From JBFWRK01 sp050248955 (GTDB taxonomy: Bacteria > Actinomycetota > Acidimicrobiia > Acidimicrobiales > Ilumatobacteraceae), in NCBI GenBank assembly GCA_050248955.1, contig JBFWRK010000001.1:372001-436000 (forward strand): a DNA stretch of 64,000 nt, in the 5' to 3' direction. Positions 25,106 through 33,762 of this stretch are shown one piece after another; position 1 is the first letter of the stretch; every line of letters starts with the position of its first letter. The notes beneath the pieces were generated by a model. It made no database searches, had not been told where the DNA came from, and worked only from the letters and a program-made list of their open reading frames with translations. A program made the position numbers and the translations under genes.

Positions 25106-26179
25106 TCATGGTGTGACGCCGAGCGCCTCGGCCAGCACTTCCAGGTAGCGACGGCCGAATCGTTGGTCGGGCTCCAGATGGTTGCCTTCCGCCCACTCGT
25201 TCCATGATTTCACGAACAGGAGCCGGCGCCCCCTGCGAAGCGCGGACAGGCGCTCGATTGCGTCCCGGGCGTGAACGCCAAACTTCTCCGGGGTGCTCCG
25301 GTGGAGCACCAGGCCGTTGGCGCCGCTGCGAGGCGAGTTGTCCCAGCAGGGAACGATCGCCGGGTAGATCGGCCGTTCCGGGTCGACTGGCGGCCGCTCG
25401 ATCGGGTGACGTGCGTACGGGTAGATCTCCGGCCGCCCGAGCCGCCGGAGCGCACGCATCATCATGTTGGTCGCCGTCGTTCTCGTCGCTGGCAGTTGCA
25501 GGTCGACACCAGCATCGAAGCCGTCGGCGACAGGATCGGCGTAGGTGCCGCGGCCGAGCGGGTCGTTGGTCTCCGCGACGAGGAACAGCCCCGGTAGGCC
25601 CGCTCGCTGGGCCATCAACTGCCAGCGATCGACGAATCGCTTCGGCTCCGGGAGGTCTTCGCCGCGGAACACGTAGAAGAGCGGCTTGTCGTCGACAGTG
25701 AGGTAGCGGGGGTCGGTGAACGCCGGCAGGAGCGTCGCGAAGTGAGCCTCGTCGTCGTCCTCGGGGTATGTCTGCTCGATCAGGATCCGAGTAGCCGTAC
25801 CGTGCCAGTGCCCTCGCCAGGTCTGGTTGGCCCAAGCCAGCGCGAAGCCGAACTGCGGCCCCTCGGCACCGCGCCACAGCTCGAGCGGGCGTTCGAGGAT
25901 CCGGCGGCCCGCGAACCAGTAGTGCCAGAAGACGAAGCCCTCTACGCCGTAGCGGCCGGCGAGATCGGCCTGAGCGTGGAGTGACTCCACGAGACGAAGG
26001 TCGTAGAACCCGAGATCCGCCGGCAGGTGCGGCTGGTAGTGGCCCGGGAAGCGGCGCGGCGCCTTCACGACGTTGGTCCACTCGGTGAAGCCCGGTTCCC
26101 ACCACTCGTCGTTCTCAGGGATCGGGTGGAACTGCGGTAGGTGCAGTGCGAGGGCCCGCGCCCGCGGTGCGGCGTTCAT
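25106..26179 (-). CDS. WbsX-like / glycoside hydrolase family 99-like protein
   Basis: A 357-aa protein of the Glyco_tran_WbsX type found in O-antigen and rhamnan loci. The landmarks are LALHLPQFHPIPENDEWWEPGFTEWTNV at the N-terminus, GVEGFVFWHYWFAGRRILERP, FALAWANQTWRGHW, and FVKSWNEWAEGNHLEPDQRFG at the end. The fold is a TIM barrel related to GH99 endo-mannosidases; whether members cut or build glycans is not settled. The start is ATG 26179 (MNAAPRARALALHLPQF), 5 bases after the upstream methyltransferase stop. Confidence 0.88.
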   Translation of the reverse strand: MNAAPRARALALHLPQFHPIPENDEWWEPGFTEWTNVVKAPRRFPGHYQPHLPADLGFYDLRLVESLHAQADLAGRYGVEGFVFWHYWFAGRRILERPLELWRGAEGPQFGFALAWANQTWRGHWHGTATRILIEQTYPEDDDEAHFATLLPAFTDPRYLTVDDKPLFYVFRGEDLPEPKRFVDRWQLMAQRAGLPGLFLVAETNDPLGRGTYADPVADGFDAGVDLQLPATRTTATNMMMRALRRLGRPEIYPYARHPIERPPVDPERPIYPAIVPCWDNSPRSGANGLVLHRSTPEKFGVHARDAIERLSALRRGRRLLFVKSWNEWAEGNHLEPDQRFGRRYLEVLAEALGVTP

Positions 26180-26184
26180 CGGCC

Positions 26185-26922
26185 TTACGGAACCCGAAGG
26201 AACGCGAGGCTCGTGCGGCTGATCTTGGTCAGGCGATCGGCACCAACGACCGAGACGATGCCGTGGACGAGCCCATGCCAGTACGGCTCGAAGTCGTCCC
26301 AGAAGATCCAGCCGCCGCGACGGGCGAGCAACAGCGCGGAGTTCGAGTCGGCTACCCCGTGGGCATGGTCGTGCGCGCCGTCCACCAGCACGAGGTCCAT
26401 CGTGTCCCGCCAAGCGGTGAAGTCGTAGGTCGTGGTGTCGCCTCGGTGCTGGACGATTTCAGCTCGCCCGGTCGGCGCTGCTTCTCGAAACGCTCGACCG
26501 ACGTCTCTCGACGTGAAGGCCGCTGGGGCTTGCGTCTGATCGAACCGGTCATCCGGAAGGTCGATCGTGTGGACGACGCCGCCCGGACCGATTGCCTCAG
26601 CGAGAGCCAGCGTGGTGCCACCGTCGAACGTGCCGAGCTCGAACGATGCCTTCGCCGACATGGAACGAGCGACCTCGGCAAGCAGGGCTTGTTCCAGAGC
26701 GCCGATCTGCCAGCCGTGGTTCTGACCGCCAGATGAGCGGACTGTCACGCCCACGCTTCCGATCTGATGGAGGAATTCTGGGACGGTGACCGACCGCATG
26801 CCGCGCACCACTCCCTCGGCACGCAGAACCAGCGGCGCCTTCGCCGCCGAGCGCATGGCGGCCCGCGCGTGTCCACGGAACGCCCAGCGAGCGGTGGACC
26901 ACGCCTCAGCCGACCTGCTCAT
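26185..26922 (-). CDS. Class I SAM-dependent methyltransferase (Methyltransf_24 type)
   Basis: A 245-aa protein with SAM-fold landmarks SFELGTFDGGTTLALAEAIGPGGVVHTIDLPDD, then MDLVLVDGAHDHAHGVADSNSALLLARRGGWIFWDDFEPYW, typical of the cephalosporin hydroxylase/CmcI-like and Methyltransf_24 groups found in polysaccharide loci. ATG 26922 is preceded by GGAGCGGA. It is co-oriented with and just upstream of the WbsX-like gene, so a sugar-modifying role is likely. Its promoter region is the 21-base divergent gap to the methyltransferase at 26944, so the two upstream regions overlap the opposing genes. Confidence 0.8.
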   Translation of the reverse strand: MSRSAEAWSTARWAFRGHARAAMRSAAKAPLVLRAEGVVRGMRSVTVPEFLHQIGSVGVTVRSSGGQNHGWQIGALEQALLAEVARSMSAKASFELGTFDGGTTLALAEAIGPGGVVHTIDLPDDRFDQTQAPAAFTSRDVGRAFREAAPTGRAEIVQHRGDTTTYDFTAWRDTMDLVLVDGAHDHAHGVADSNSALLLARRGGWIFWDDFEPYWHGLVHGIVSVVGADRLTKISRTSLAFLRVP

Positions 26923-26943
26923 CCGGTCTTCCGCTCCTTGCAA

Positions 26944-27804
26944 ATGAGATCGTCCGACCGCACGACACTACCGAGCCACCCGGGACGATGGCCCGCGACA
27001 GCGGGCGTGGGACCGAGCGGTACTGTCGCTCGGATCGGCGATTCACTCGCATGTCTCGACGGAGGCCCGACCCTGCTGTACGACCAACGGTTCTACGACG
27101 AGCTCTGGGAGGGCGGTCGTCGGGCGGCGCAGCTCGTACTCCCTGACGTCATTGCCGGTGTGTCACCGACCACGATCGTCGACGTCGGCTGTGGCGGCGG
27201 CTCGTGGTTGTCAGTGGCGGCAGATCTCGGCGTCGCCGACCTGACCGGAGTCGACAGCGCGCAATCGCGCCGCGCAACGTCGCGCTTCGACGCGTTCAAC
27301 TTCATCGAGGCCGACCTCGCGCGGACGCTCGAGCTCCCTCGGAGCTACGACCTCGCGATGTCGATCGAGGTTGCGGAGCACCTGCCGCCTGAGCGCGCAG
27401 AAGGGTTTGTCGCTGACCTCACGCGACTCGCGCCGGTGGTGCTCTTCTCCGCCGCCTACCCCGGACAAGGCGGTACGGGGCACATCAACGAGCAGTGGCC
27501 GAGCTACTGGGTCGAGAGGTTTGCCGCAATCGGATATCGCTCACTCGAGGTATGCCGAGCGACGCACTGGAACGATCGGGAATCGCCGATGGCGATCCGC
27601 ACGAACATGCTGCTTTATGTGGATTCGTCCATCGCAAGCCGGTTTGTAAATCGCTGGCCGTCACCCGTGATGGTCGATGTCGTGCATCCATCGTTGTGGG
27701 ACAGTGCGCTGCTCCAACACCGTCGGGCGCCTCACCGATTGGCGGGACGGGTGCTGCGAGAGTACGGGCGCGCGGCCAACCTATGGACGCGCCGTGCGCG
27801 CTAG
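26944..27804 (+). CDS. Class I SAM-dependent methyltransferase (Methyltransf_23 type)
   Basis: A 286-aa protein. After a ~40-residue variable N-terminus it has TTIVDVGCGGGSWLSVAADLGVADLTGVDSA (motif I and acidic loop), then YDLAMSIEVAEHLPPERAEGFVADL and VVLFSAAYPGQGGTGHINEQWPSYW. The HxNEQWxxYW pattern is typical of methyltransferases acting on glycans. ATG 26944 is chosen, but a later start nearer LYDQRFYDELW (about 27070) is possible because the first residues are unlike the family. Base composition falls toward AT within the last ~200 bases, at the border of the AT-richer segment. Confidence 0.8.
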   Translation: MRSSDRTTLPSHPGRWPATAGVGPSGTVARIGDSLACLDGGPTLLYDQRFYDELWEGGRRAAQLVLPDVIAGVSPTTIVDVGCGGGSWLSVAADLGVADLTGVDSAQSRRATSRFDAFNFIEADLARTLELPRSYDLAMSIEVAEHLPPERAEGFVADLTRLAPVVLFSAAYPGQGGTGHINEQWPSYWVERFAAIGYRSLEVCRATHWNDRESPMAIRTNMLLYVDSSIASRFVNRWPSPVMVDVVHPSLWDSALLQHRRAPHRLAGRVLREYGRAANLWTRRAR

Positions 27805-27961
27805 CTCGGCATCGGCCAGTGGGTGCCCGTGTAGCTAGCGAGACGCGGCCCGCGGACGCTCAGCACAGACCGTGTCACGGTGGACGTTCCACCTCTTCGC
27901 GACTTGTGCGGGTAGGTCGCGAGTAAGATGATGACAACGCTTTGGGCGGGAAAGCCGAAAA

Positions 27962-28879
27962 ATGGGACGACACAATATACATGAGGCTGATAAGTCACGA
28001 CTCCGCGATGGAGGAGCTGATTTCGTAATCAACGCCTTCGAACGAAACATCGCTCGCATGGCATCACCGGGACACATCGCCGCCCTTGTAGCGAAGCAGA
28101 AGCATGACTTTGAAGATGTGACGCTGATCATCAACAACGTGAAAGATCGTGCTGAGTCAGAGGCTATGGCGGTGGAATGCAGACGTCGAGGAGATATCTC
28201 GCGATATGTGTTTGTAGAAGATCACCTCGACGAAGCACTCGCTACAACCGGCTTCCGCAAGAAGGATTTCGGACGCTTCCTTCATTGGTCAGACGTATGC
28301 CTGGTCGGCACAACAATAACGGGTCCGCCTGTCTTGCTCTGGTGGGACGACGAAAGTGAGCTCGTGCAGAACGATTTATGGATTCCAACATCCATCGAGC
28401 TCCTTCGTGATGATCCCAGCATCTTCTGTGCCTCTCCACTTTGGGGCGAGGCTGGCTCCCCGCAGGACACAGCAGAACTCGAAACCGATCGACGACAAGG
28501 CGAGTTCCTCATAGGCTACGGATTCACGGATGTGTGCTTTCTGGCGTTACGTGACGCTCTCAGCTCGCGTATAAGGACGTTTGTGCCGTGGTGGATTCGT
28601 TCACCCGTTAGCGCGCGATATCCGATACGCCACACCCTCTGCTACGAGCAAGCGGTGGACGTACATATGAGGTCGGCAAAGCTCATGCGTGCCGTCAGCA
28701 CTCGAGCCCGGATGGTCGCGCGCGGCGATCCGGCATCGCCTGATCGTTATCGCGCTTATGGATTGAAGGAAACCGTTGCGGTGAAACGGAGCAGCCTGCT
28801 CTTGCGGGCGAGTGACCGACTATCCGCTAGAACGGCCAACCCCAGGGTAAGGCGAGCTGGGCTTATGCTGAAGAACTGA
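27962..28879 (+). CDS. Uncharacterised protein, probable glycosyltransferase-like, in AT-richer segment
   Basis: A 305-aa soluble protein without a clear family motif. TLIINNVKDRAESEAMAVECRRRGDISRYVFVEDHLDEAL and FLHWSDVCLVGTTITGPPVLLWWDDESELVQNDLW resemble the sugar-nucleotide half of GT-A enzymes (strand-acid-x-acid), with WWDDE the possible metal-binding site. The position, alone on the plus strand between a methyltransferase and a leftward glycosyltransferase operon, fits a cell-surface glycan role. Codon use includes many A/T-ending codons unlike flanking genes, suggesting acquisition by transfer. No start other than ATG 27962 is competitive. Confidence 0.6.
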   Translation: MGRHNIHEADKSRLRDGGADFVINAFERNIARMASPGHIAALVAKQKHDFEDVTLIINNVKDRAESEAMAVECRRRGDISRYVFVEDHLDEALATTGFRKKDFGRFLHWSDVCLVGTTITGPPVLLWWDDESELVQNDLWIPTSIELLRDDPSIFCASPLWGEAGSPQDTAELETDRRQGEFLIGYGFTDVCFLALRDALSSRIRTFVPWWIRSPVSARYPIRHTLCYEQAVDVHMRSAKLMRAVSTRARMVARGDPASPDRYRAYGLKETVAVKRSSLLLRASDRLSARTANPRVRRAGLMLKN

Positions 28880-28933
28880 GCAACAGGCCTGGCGCCGGGG
28901 AGGACTGCAGGGGAAGCGCTGGCCCACACGCAG

Positions 28934-29947
28934 CTAGTTGCTGCTCGACCTCGGCACGATAGATCGCAACCACGCCTTGGTGCAGAGCGCGTAAGCACGC
29001 GCCCGCTCGCGACGGGTAGTGCCAAGCAGACGCGTGAAGGCAAGCGCGTCGAGGAAGCCCGTCATGCCTTGGCAAGCCAGAGATCGGATGTGTGACGCGA
29101 AGAACTGCCGGTCATCGAGCAAGCGCGGAACCACGTCTGGGTTGCGCGCGTTCCCGGCCGGCACGATGTTGCCGCCATGTCGCACAGCGGTTATCCCTGC
29201 TAGAAGAGGTCGACTCCAGTCAGTCGACATGGTTGTCGAGGCCGGATGAATGCGATAGAGGAGGGACGGCTCATCCAACAGCACTACGTCACCTCCTATA
29301 GTCATGTCCAAGAGTGCTATGTAGTCGTCGAAAGAACGCGCGAACGGGGCGCATCCACCTGCGGACACGAACCTCTGACGAGAGACGACAAGCGACGCGG
29401 TCACGCTAGGGGGGCCCGCCAAGAGCTCTCTCAGGGTGAGGCGGCGAGATATTAATGGCACATCGCCTGCATCCGGGCGATGGCAGCCGTTGAGAGCTTC
29501 AACAACGGAGCTGACGACAGGAGAGCCTAGGTGCAGGCGCTCTCCCGTGGCCCTCAGCGCCTCATTGTCGGAAACCAATGAGAAGCCCGCGCATGTTGTG
29601 ACAACGACCTCGACCTCAGGCGACGAGCGTAGGAATCGAAGTAGCCGGGCATGGCGTTCGGGCGCCCAGAGATCATCCTGGTCGAGAAACGCCACATGAC
29701 TGCGCGAGGCAAGCAGTGCACCGAGGTTCCTGCAGTACGCCACGCCACGGTTGGCCTGCCGGATCACCTTTGGCGCAATTGCATGCGCTTCTGCCATCTG
29801 AGCGCCATCGTCGCTGGAACCATCATCGATGACAAGCACCTCGGCGACGGGCTCGGACTGTGCAGAGAGCGAATCCAGTGTGTCGCCGATGTAGCGGGCG
29901 CCGTTGTACAGAGGAATAACAACCGAAATGCCAAATGCCGGAATCAC
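28934..29947 (-). CDS. Glycosyltransferase family 2 (GT-A)
   Basis: A 337-aa GT2 enzyme with ISVVIPLYNGARYIGDTLDSLSAQ, VLVIDDGSSDDGA, ANRGVAYCRNLGALLA and FLDQDDLWAPERHA. The paired acids in DDGS and DQDD bind the nucleotide and metal. The start is GTG 29947 (overlapping the upstream stop as GTGA), which places the protein at VIPAFGISVVIP; an upstream GTG at 30010 would add an unrelated stretch inside the previous gene. It is the distal gene of a leftward operon that begins with the LuxR-like gene at 35178. Confidence 0.88.
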   Translation of the reverse strand: MIPAFGISVVIPLYNGARYIGDTLDSLSAQSEPVAEVLVIDDGSSDDGAQMAEAHAIAPKVIRQANRGVAYCRNLGALLASRSHVAFLDQDDLWAPERHARLLRFLRSSPEVEVVVTTCAGFSLVSDNEALRATGERLHLGSPVVSSVVEALNGCHRPDAGDVPLISRRLTLRELLAGPPSVTASLVVSRQRFVSAGGCAPFARSFDDYIALLDMTIGGDVVLLDEPSLLYRIHPASTTMSTDWSRPLLAGITAVRHGGNIVPAGNARNPDVVPRLLDDRQFFASHIRSLACQGMTGFLDALAFTRLLGTTRRERARAYALCTKAWLRSIVPRSSSN

Positions 29948-30900
29948 GGCGAACGTTCCCCCGTTGATGTTGGACGAGAGAGCGAAGATCCGGCAACAAC
30001 CTGAACCCACCGAGGTGGTGGGCCTCCGCGTCCCCGAGTGATACCGGCCGTAAGCCCGGCGAGCGCCAGAAGTAGGCCTCTCAGCGGTCGGTCCCCTCCG
30101 CGCAGCACGGCCCTGAGATGCGGGCGGATGACGCTCGCCAGCATGAAGGAACGAAGCTCAACTTGACCCCTCGTCGAATCGAGGTGGCGGGCCGTAATGG
30201 CGCCATTGCGTGCAAATAGATAGCTTGATGCGCCACCGATGTTGCCGATTGAGCGGCTCACTTTGTGCGTTATCGAGCTATGGCGAACTGTACTAAGCGC
30301 AACTCCCTTTGACATGCAGCGAGCCGACCACTCGACGTCCTCAAAGTATAGGAAGAAGCGTTCGTCAAAGAGCCCGACCTCCTTCCAAGTATGCGCGCAC
30401 GCAAATATTGCGCAGCCGCTCAAGTACGACGGCGCAACGCCCTCTGACGGTAAGGTATGCACGGGTCTGCCAAGTGTGTTGCTATGGCTGGTACCAGAGA
30501 ACCACACCCTCGTCGGTTCGTCGTGATAATAGATAATCGGGCTCACCGCTAAGAACGAGTGCACTCGCTGAAGCTCGTCCACCAGTGGTCCGAGGAATTG
30601 TGGATCGACAATCGTGTCGTTATTCAAGACTCCAATGACGGCTGCACTGCGAGCTAATGCATACCGTATGCCGACGTTATATCCACCCGAACACCCGAGA
30701 TTCTCGCCCGTGGGAAGTACGACACAATTGAGCTGCGCCCGTGCAATGCGTAGGAGCGAGTCATCGGAGGACCCGTTGTCAACGACTACGACGTCAAGTT
30801 CACAGTACTCAGCCGCGTTCAGAGATCGGACGCATGCGATGGTGTCATCGGCGCCATTCCAGTTCAGGACGACAACAACGACGCGCGGGGTCTCCGTCAT
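29944..30900 (-). CDS. Glycosyltransferase family 2, rhamnosyltransferase-like
   Basis: A 318-aa GT2 enzyme similar in plan to WbbL-type rhamnosyltransferases: VVVVVLNWNGADDTIACVRSL, VVVDNGSSDDS, ENLGCSGGYNVGIRYAL, VLNNDTIV, and LFDERFFLYFEDVEWSARC. The start is ATG 30900, overlapping the acyltransferase stop (ATGA). It lies within the AT-richer segment. The C-terminal ~60 residues are basic and may contact the membrane. Confidence 0.88.
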   Translation of the reverse strand: MTETPRVVVVVLNWNGADDTIACVRSLNAAEYCELDVVVVDNGSSDDSLLRIARAQLNCVVLPTGENLGCSGGYNVGIRYALARSAAVIGVLNNDTIVDPQFLGPLVDELQRVHSFLAVSPIIYYHDEPTRVWFSGTSHSNTLGRPVHTLPSEGVAPSYLSGCAIFACAHTWKEVGLFDERFFLYFEDVEWSARCMSKGVALSTVRHSSITHKVSRSIGNIGGASSYLFARNGAITARHLDSTRGQVELRSFMLASVIRPHLRAVLRGGDRPLRGLLLALAGLTAGITRGRGGPPPRWVQVVAGSSLSRPTSTGERSP

Positions 30901-31508
30901 TGGAATCGCTTGGCGTAGCCGAGACGATAGGAGAGCCCCCTGGTGCGTTCACCGACGCAGCGTGCCGGCACGCCCGCCACGATTTGGTAGGGATCTACGT
31001 CTCTGGTGACGACCGCACCACTCGCAACAACCGCACCTTCTCCGATGTGGATGTTGGGCAGCACAGTTACGCGTGTACCAATGTACACATAATCATCAAT
31101 AATTACGGGGCCACCGATCTCAGCAAAGCTACAGCTATTGACGTCATGTTCTCGAGTATAGATACGAACCTCACCGGCGATGTTCACTGACGCTCCTATT
31201 GTAATACCCGACCGAGCGTCATAGAAACCATCATTGCCCAAGGATGAATACTCGCCAATTGACAATCCCTGAGGCGAGAAGAATCGCGCGCGCCAATGTA
31301 ATGAACTTGTAGAAGGGATTACGATGCCGGCCTTTCTATAACAAAGATTCCTCACATGATGAGATGGAACATAGCCAACCAAGGTCAGCATCAGAAGCTG
31401 GCCATCGCCGAGAACGTCGTGGATCCAGATGGAGAAGCGCCGCAGCGGACTCACATGTCTCGACGCTGATCTGAACAGTCGCTTCCATGCGGGAATGCGC
31501 TGGGTCAT
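30897..31508 (-). CDS. Left-handed beta-helix acyltransferase (hexapeptide repeat)
   Basis: A 203-aa protein with the hexapeptide-repeat pattern of O-acetyltransferases: SIGEYSSLGNDGFYDARSGITIGASVNIAGEVRIYT, the catalytic-His segment EHDVNS, VIIDDYVYIGTRVTVLPNIHIGEGAVVASGAVVTRDVDPYQIVAGVPAR. It likely O-acetylates a sugar of the surface glycan using acetyl-CoA. ATG 31508 is the start; it overlaps the previous stop by one base pair step (ATGA), so the operon is translationally coupled on both sides. Confidence 0.88.
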   Translation of the reverse strand: MTQRIPAWKRLFRSASRHVSPLRRFSIWIHDVLGDGQLLMLTLVGYVPSHHVRNLCYRKAGIVIPSTSSLHWRARFFSPQGLSIGEYSSLGNDGFYDARSGITIGASVNIAGEVRIYTREHDVNSCSFAEIGGPVIIDDYVYIGTRVTVLPNIHIGEGAVVASGAVVTRDVDPYQIVAGVPARCVGERTRGLSYRLGYAKRFQ

Positions 31509-32455
31509 GGCTGCCCTCGCCAGACTGCGTGCGTGAGGGCTGCTGCCTTGTGCCATCCGAGTCGCGCACTGGAAGGGATGAACGCCAATACCGGATGCTC
31601 ATCGCAGAACCTTGCTCCGAGTTTGGATCGATATCGCGTCGTAATGCGGTACGCGATAGCCAGCATTCGGTCACGCTGGCCCAACTCGGTGGCCCAAAGC
31701 TCCGGACGGTGATCGAAGTAGTTCGCTATCTCGAAAGGGAGATGTGATCTCGGGACGACTCGGATCGGAAAGCGCCCCAGAAGGTCCACGTGCAATCGGA
31801 GACATCGCTCCACGTGCCAAGTGGTGTCGAATACTCCGGTCAATTCGGAGTGAGCAAAGTCATGAAGCTTTCGACGAATTCGCTCACCTTCGCCCAGGTA
31901 CGTGAAGTGCCAGCCCGCATCGGACAGCTTGGAGAGCTGAGTTTCTTCTCGTATCGACTGCAGATCCAATGGGTGCGACGAGACTCGCACCGCGCGAGCC
32001 AGAGGCCAAGGTCGGGCAATCTCCATGTTCAGCTTGTACTGCATGTACCTCATCGTCAACTCGACTGGCTCAGAGCCGAGCAGGCAGGGGAGACTCGCGA
32101 CACACGCGGGGCTTGGGATCTCATCCGCATCGGTCAGAACGATGATGTCTCCTTCGCGTGCGCCTACCCGCTCGAGACCCCGGCTCAGGGCTCGACGTTG
32201 ATGATTTTCTCTTGCCCATCTGTCCGGCCCCGTTGGCATGTCTGCGACAACCACCACCTCCAACTGTGGGCCGAGTTCGTGGCGCAGCGCATCGGTGAGT
32301 ATTAGGTCACGCGGCTCGCCGGTGTGTGTCACTGTGGCCTCAGCGACGATGAACTTGTCTACGACGCTGCCGAGCAAGGACATCCGGAGCCGTAGAAGAT
32401 CGATCTCATTGTGGAAGGTGAAACAGTCGAAGATGCGTGTCACGCTGGTACTCAA
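31505..32455 (-). CDS. Glycosyltransferase family 17-like protein
   Basis: A 316-aa protein with the GT17 layout: RIFDCFTFHNEIDLLRLRMSLLGSVVDKFIVAEATVTHTGEPRDL, WARENHQRRAL, DIIVLTDADEIPSP (the DAD-type metal site), and WHFTYLGEGERIRRKLHDFAHSEL. In eukaryotes GT17 adds the bisecting N-acetylglucosamine; bacterial members act on surface polysaccharides. TTG 32455 overlaps the Wzt stop (TTGA). It sits in the AT-richer segment. Confidence 0.85.
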   Translation of the reverse strand: MSTSVTRIFDCFTFHNEIDLLRLRMSLLGSVVDKFIVAEATVTHTGEPRDLILTDALRHELGPQLEVVVVADMPTGPDRWARENHQRRALSRGLERVGAREGDIIVLTDADEIPSPACVASLPCLLGSEPVELTMRYMQYKLNMEIARPWPLARAVRVSSHPLDLQSIREETQLSKLSDAGWHFTYLGEGERIRRKLHDFAHSELTGVFDTTWHVERCLRLHVDLLGRFPIRVVPRSHLPFEIANYFDHRPELWATELGQRDRMLAIAYRITTRYRSKLGARFCDEHPVLAFIPSSARLGWHKAAALTHAVWRGQP

Positions 32456-33762
32456 CCCGAGTGATCATGCGGCATTGTAGGCGATCCCGCTTTATGCAGC
32501 GGGCCAAGGGTCCAAGCGTGCGACGTCGAGACGCTTGCCCCGTCTGCAGGATCGGCCAGTGAATGGAATGAGAAGTTGGGCAAGACCAAATTGTGCACCT
32601 GCGCCTCATCAGCAAGAGTCGATAGATACGGAAGCGATGGCAAGACTTCGAACCAACAAGCCCCGTCATAGCTATCGATGATTCCTGCATTACAAACGAA
32701 TACGTCCGCTTCGTAGCGTCCCGGCTTGAGCCAGGGCGTCTCGAGTCGGAGCTCGAACGTCTGAATCCCCGAAACGTGCTCGATCCATGGTCCCGTGCTA
32801 CGCGAGTCACATTGTGCCACAATTCTGCGCAATGAGTCAACAATGTGCACCGAAACAAAGTATCGATCAAGGTCGGCTTGCACCTTCGCTACTTCGAATC
32901 GTATGAGCTTGTGTTGTTCGCATGAGAAGGGCGCTCCCGGCGCGGATGCGGCGTGTATGCGAAACTCGCCGCTTCCAGATCGACGATGTGGTCTGCTGCG
33001 GGTCGGCCGCGAAGCGGGAAGGGCTGTGTAATTGAGTACGGCGTTGGTGGTTGCGTCGAGCGTGAGCACTCGGCCCTCGTGGAGGACGAGCCCGCGCTCG
33101 CAAAGGCGAACGATGGAATCGAGATTGTGACTCACAAGGATGACTGTTCGACCGCCAACGGTTACTTCTTCGATCTTGCCGAGGCATTTCTCCTGAAACT
33201 CGGCATCTCCCACCGCGAGCACCTCGTCGACGAGGAGGATCTCTGTGTCGAGGTGCGCCGCGACCGCGAACGCCAACCGCACGTACATCCCGCTCGAGTA
33301 GCGCTTGACCGGGGTGTCAAGGAATCGCTCGACGCCGGCGAAATCGACGATGGCATCGAACTGGCGCTCGATCTCGGGCTTCCGCATGCCGAGGATCGAA
33401 CCGTTGAGGTAGATGTTCTCCCGGCCGGTTAGCTCCGGATGGAAGCCCGTTCCGACCTCCAGCAGGCTGCCGATTCGGCCGAACACGTCGACCCGCCCGG
33501 TGGTCGGTGGCGTGATCCGTGACAGCACCTTGAGCAGGGTGCTCTTGCCGGCGCCGTTGCGGCCGATGAGGCCGAGCACCTCACCCCGCTTGATCTCGAG
33601 GTCGATGTCCTTCAGCGCCCAGAACGTCTCCACCTCGGGCCGACGGAACGGATGGCGGAGGCGGTCGAGCGCCTGCTCGGCGAGCGTGACGTGCTGCTCC
33701 TGGTGCTTGATCCGGTACGACTTGCCGAGCCCCTCGATGCGGATGGCGACGTCAGATGACAT
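32452..33762 (-). CDS. wzt: Polysaccharide ABC exporter ATPase (Wzt-type) with C-terminal specificity domain
   Basis: A 436-aa protein. Residues 1-250 are the ATPase: Walker A LIGRNGAGKSTLLK (about 65-78), signature YSSGMYVRLAFA, Walker B ILLVDEVLAVGD, and H-loop LVSHNLDS. Residues ~270-436 form a beta-rich C-terminal domain of the Wzt carbohydrate-binding type (GRYEADVFVCNAGIIDSYDGACWFEV), which reads the end of the finished glycan. ATG 33762 overlaps the permease stop by 11 bases. The ATPase half has normal high GC, but the C-terminal half is clearly AT-richer, like the glycosyltransferases downstream. That pattern suggests that the specificity domain was exchanged together with them. Confidence 0.92.
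   Translation of the reverse strand: MSSDVAIRIEGLGKSYRIKHQEQHVTLAEQALDRLRHPFRRPEVETFWALKDIDLEIKRGEVLGLIGRNGAGKSTLLKVLSRITPPTTGRVDVFGRIGSLLEVGTGFHPELTGRENIYLNGSILGMRKPEIERQFDAIVDFAGVERFLDTPVKRYSSGMYVRLAFAVAAHLDTEILLVDEVLAVGDAEFQEKCLGKIEEVTVGGRTVILVSHNLDSIVRLCERGLVLHEGRVLTLDATTNAVLNYTALPASRPTRSRPHRRSGSGEFRIHAASAPGAPFSCEQHKLIRFEVAKVQADLDRYFVSVHIVDSLRRIVAQCDSRSTGPWIEHVSGIQTFELRLETPWLKPGRYEADVFVCNAGIIDSYDGACWFEVLPSLPYLSTLADEAQVHNLVLPNFSFHSLADPADGASVSTSHAWTLGPLHKAGSPTMPHDHSG

Noticed and set aside
27805..27961. A possible third lasso precursor in the gap before the orphan glycosyltransferase-like gene.
   Set aside because: Neither strand contains the Tyr/Pro/Gly/Thr pattern in an open frame with a start codon.
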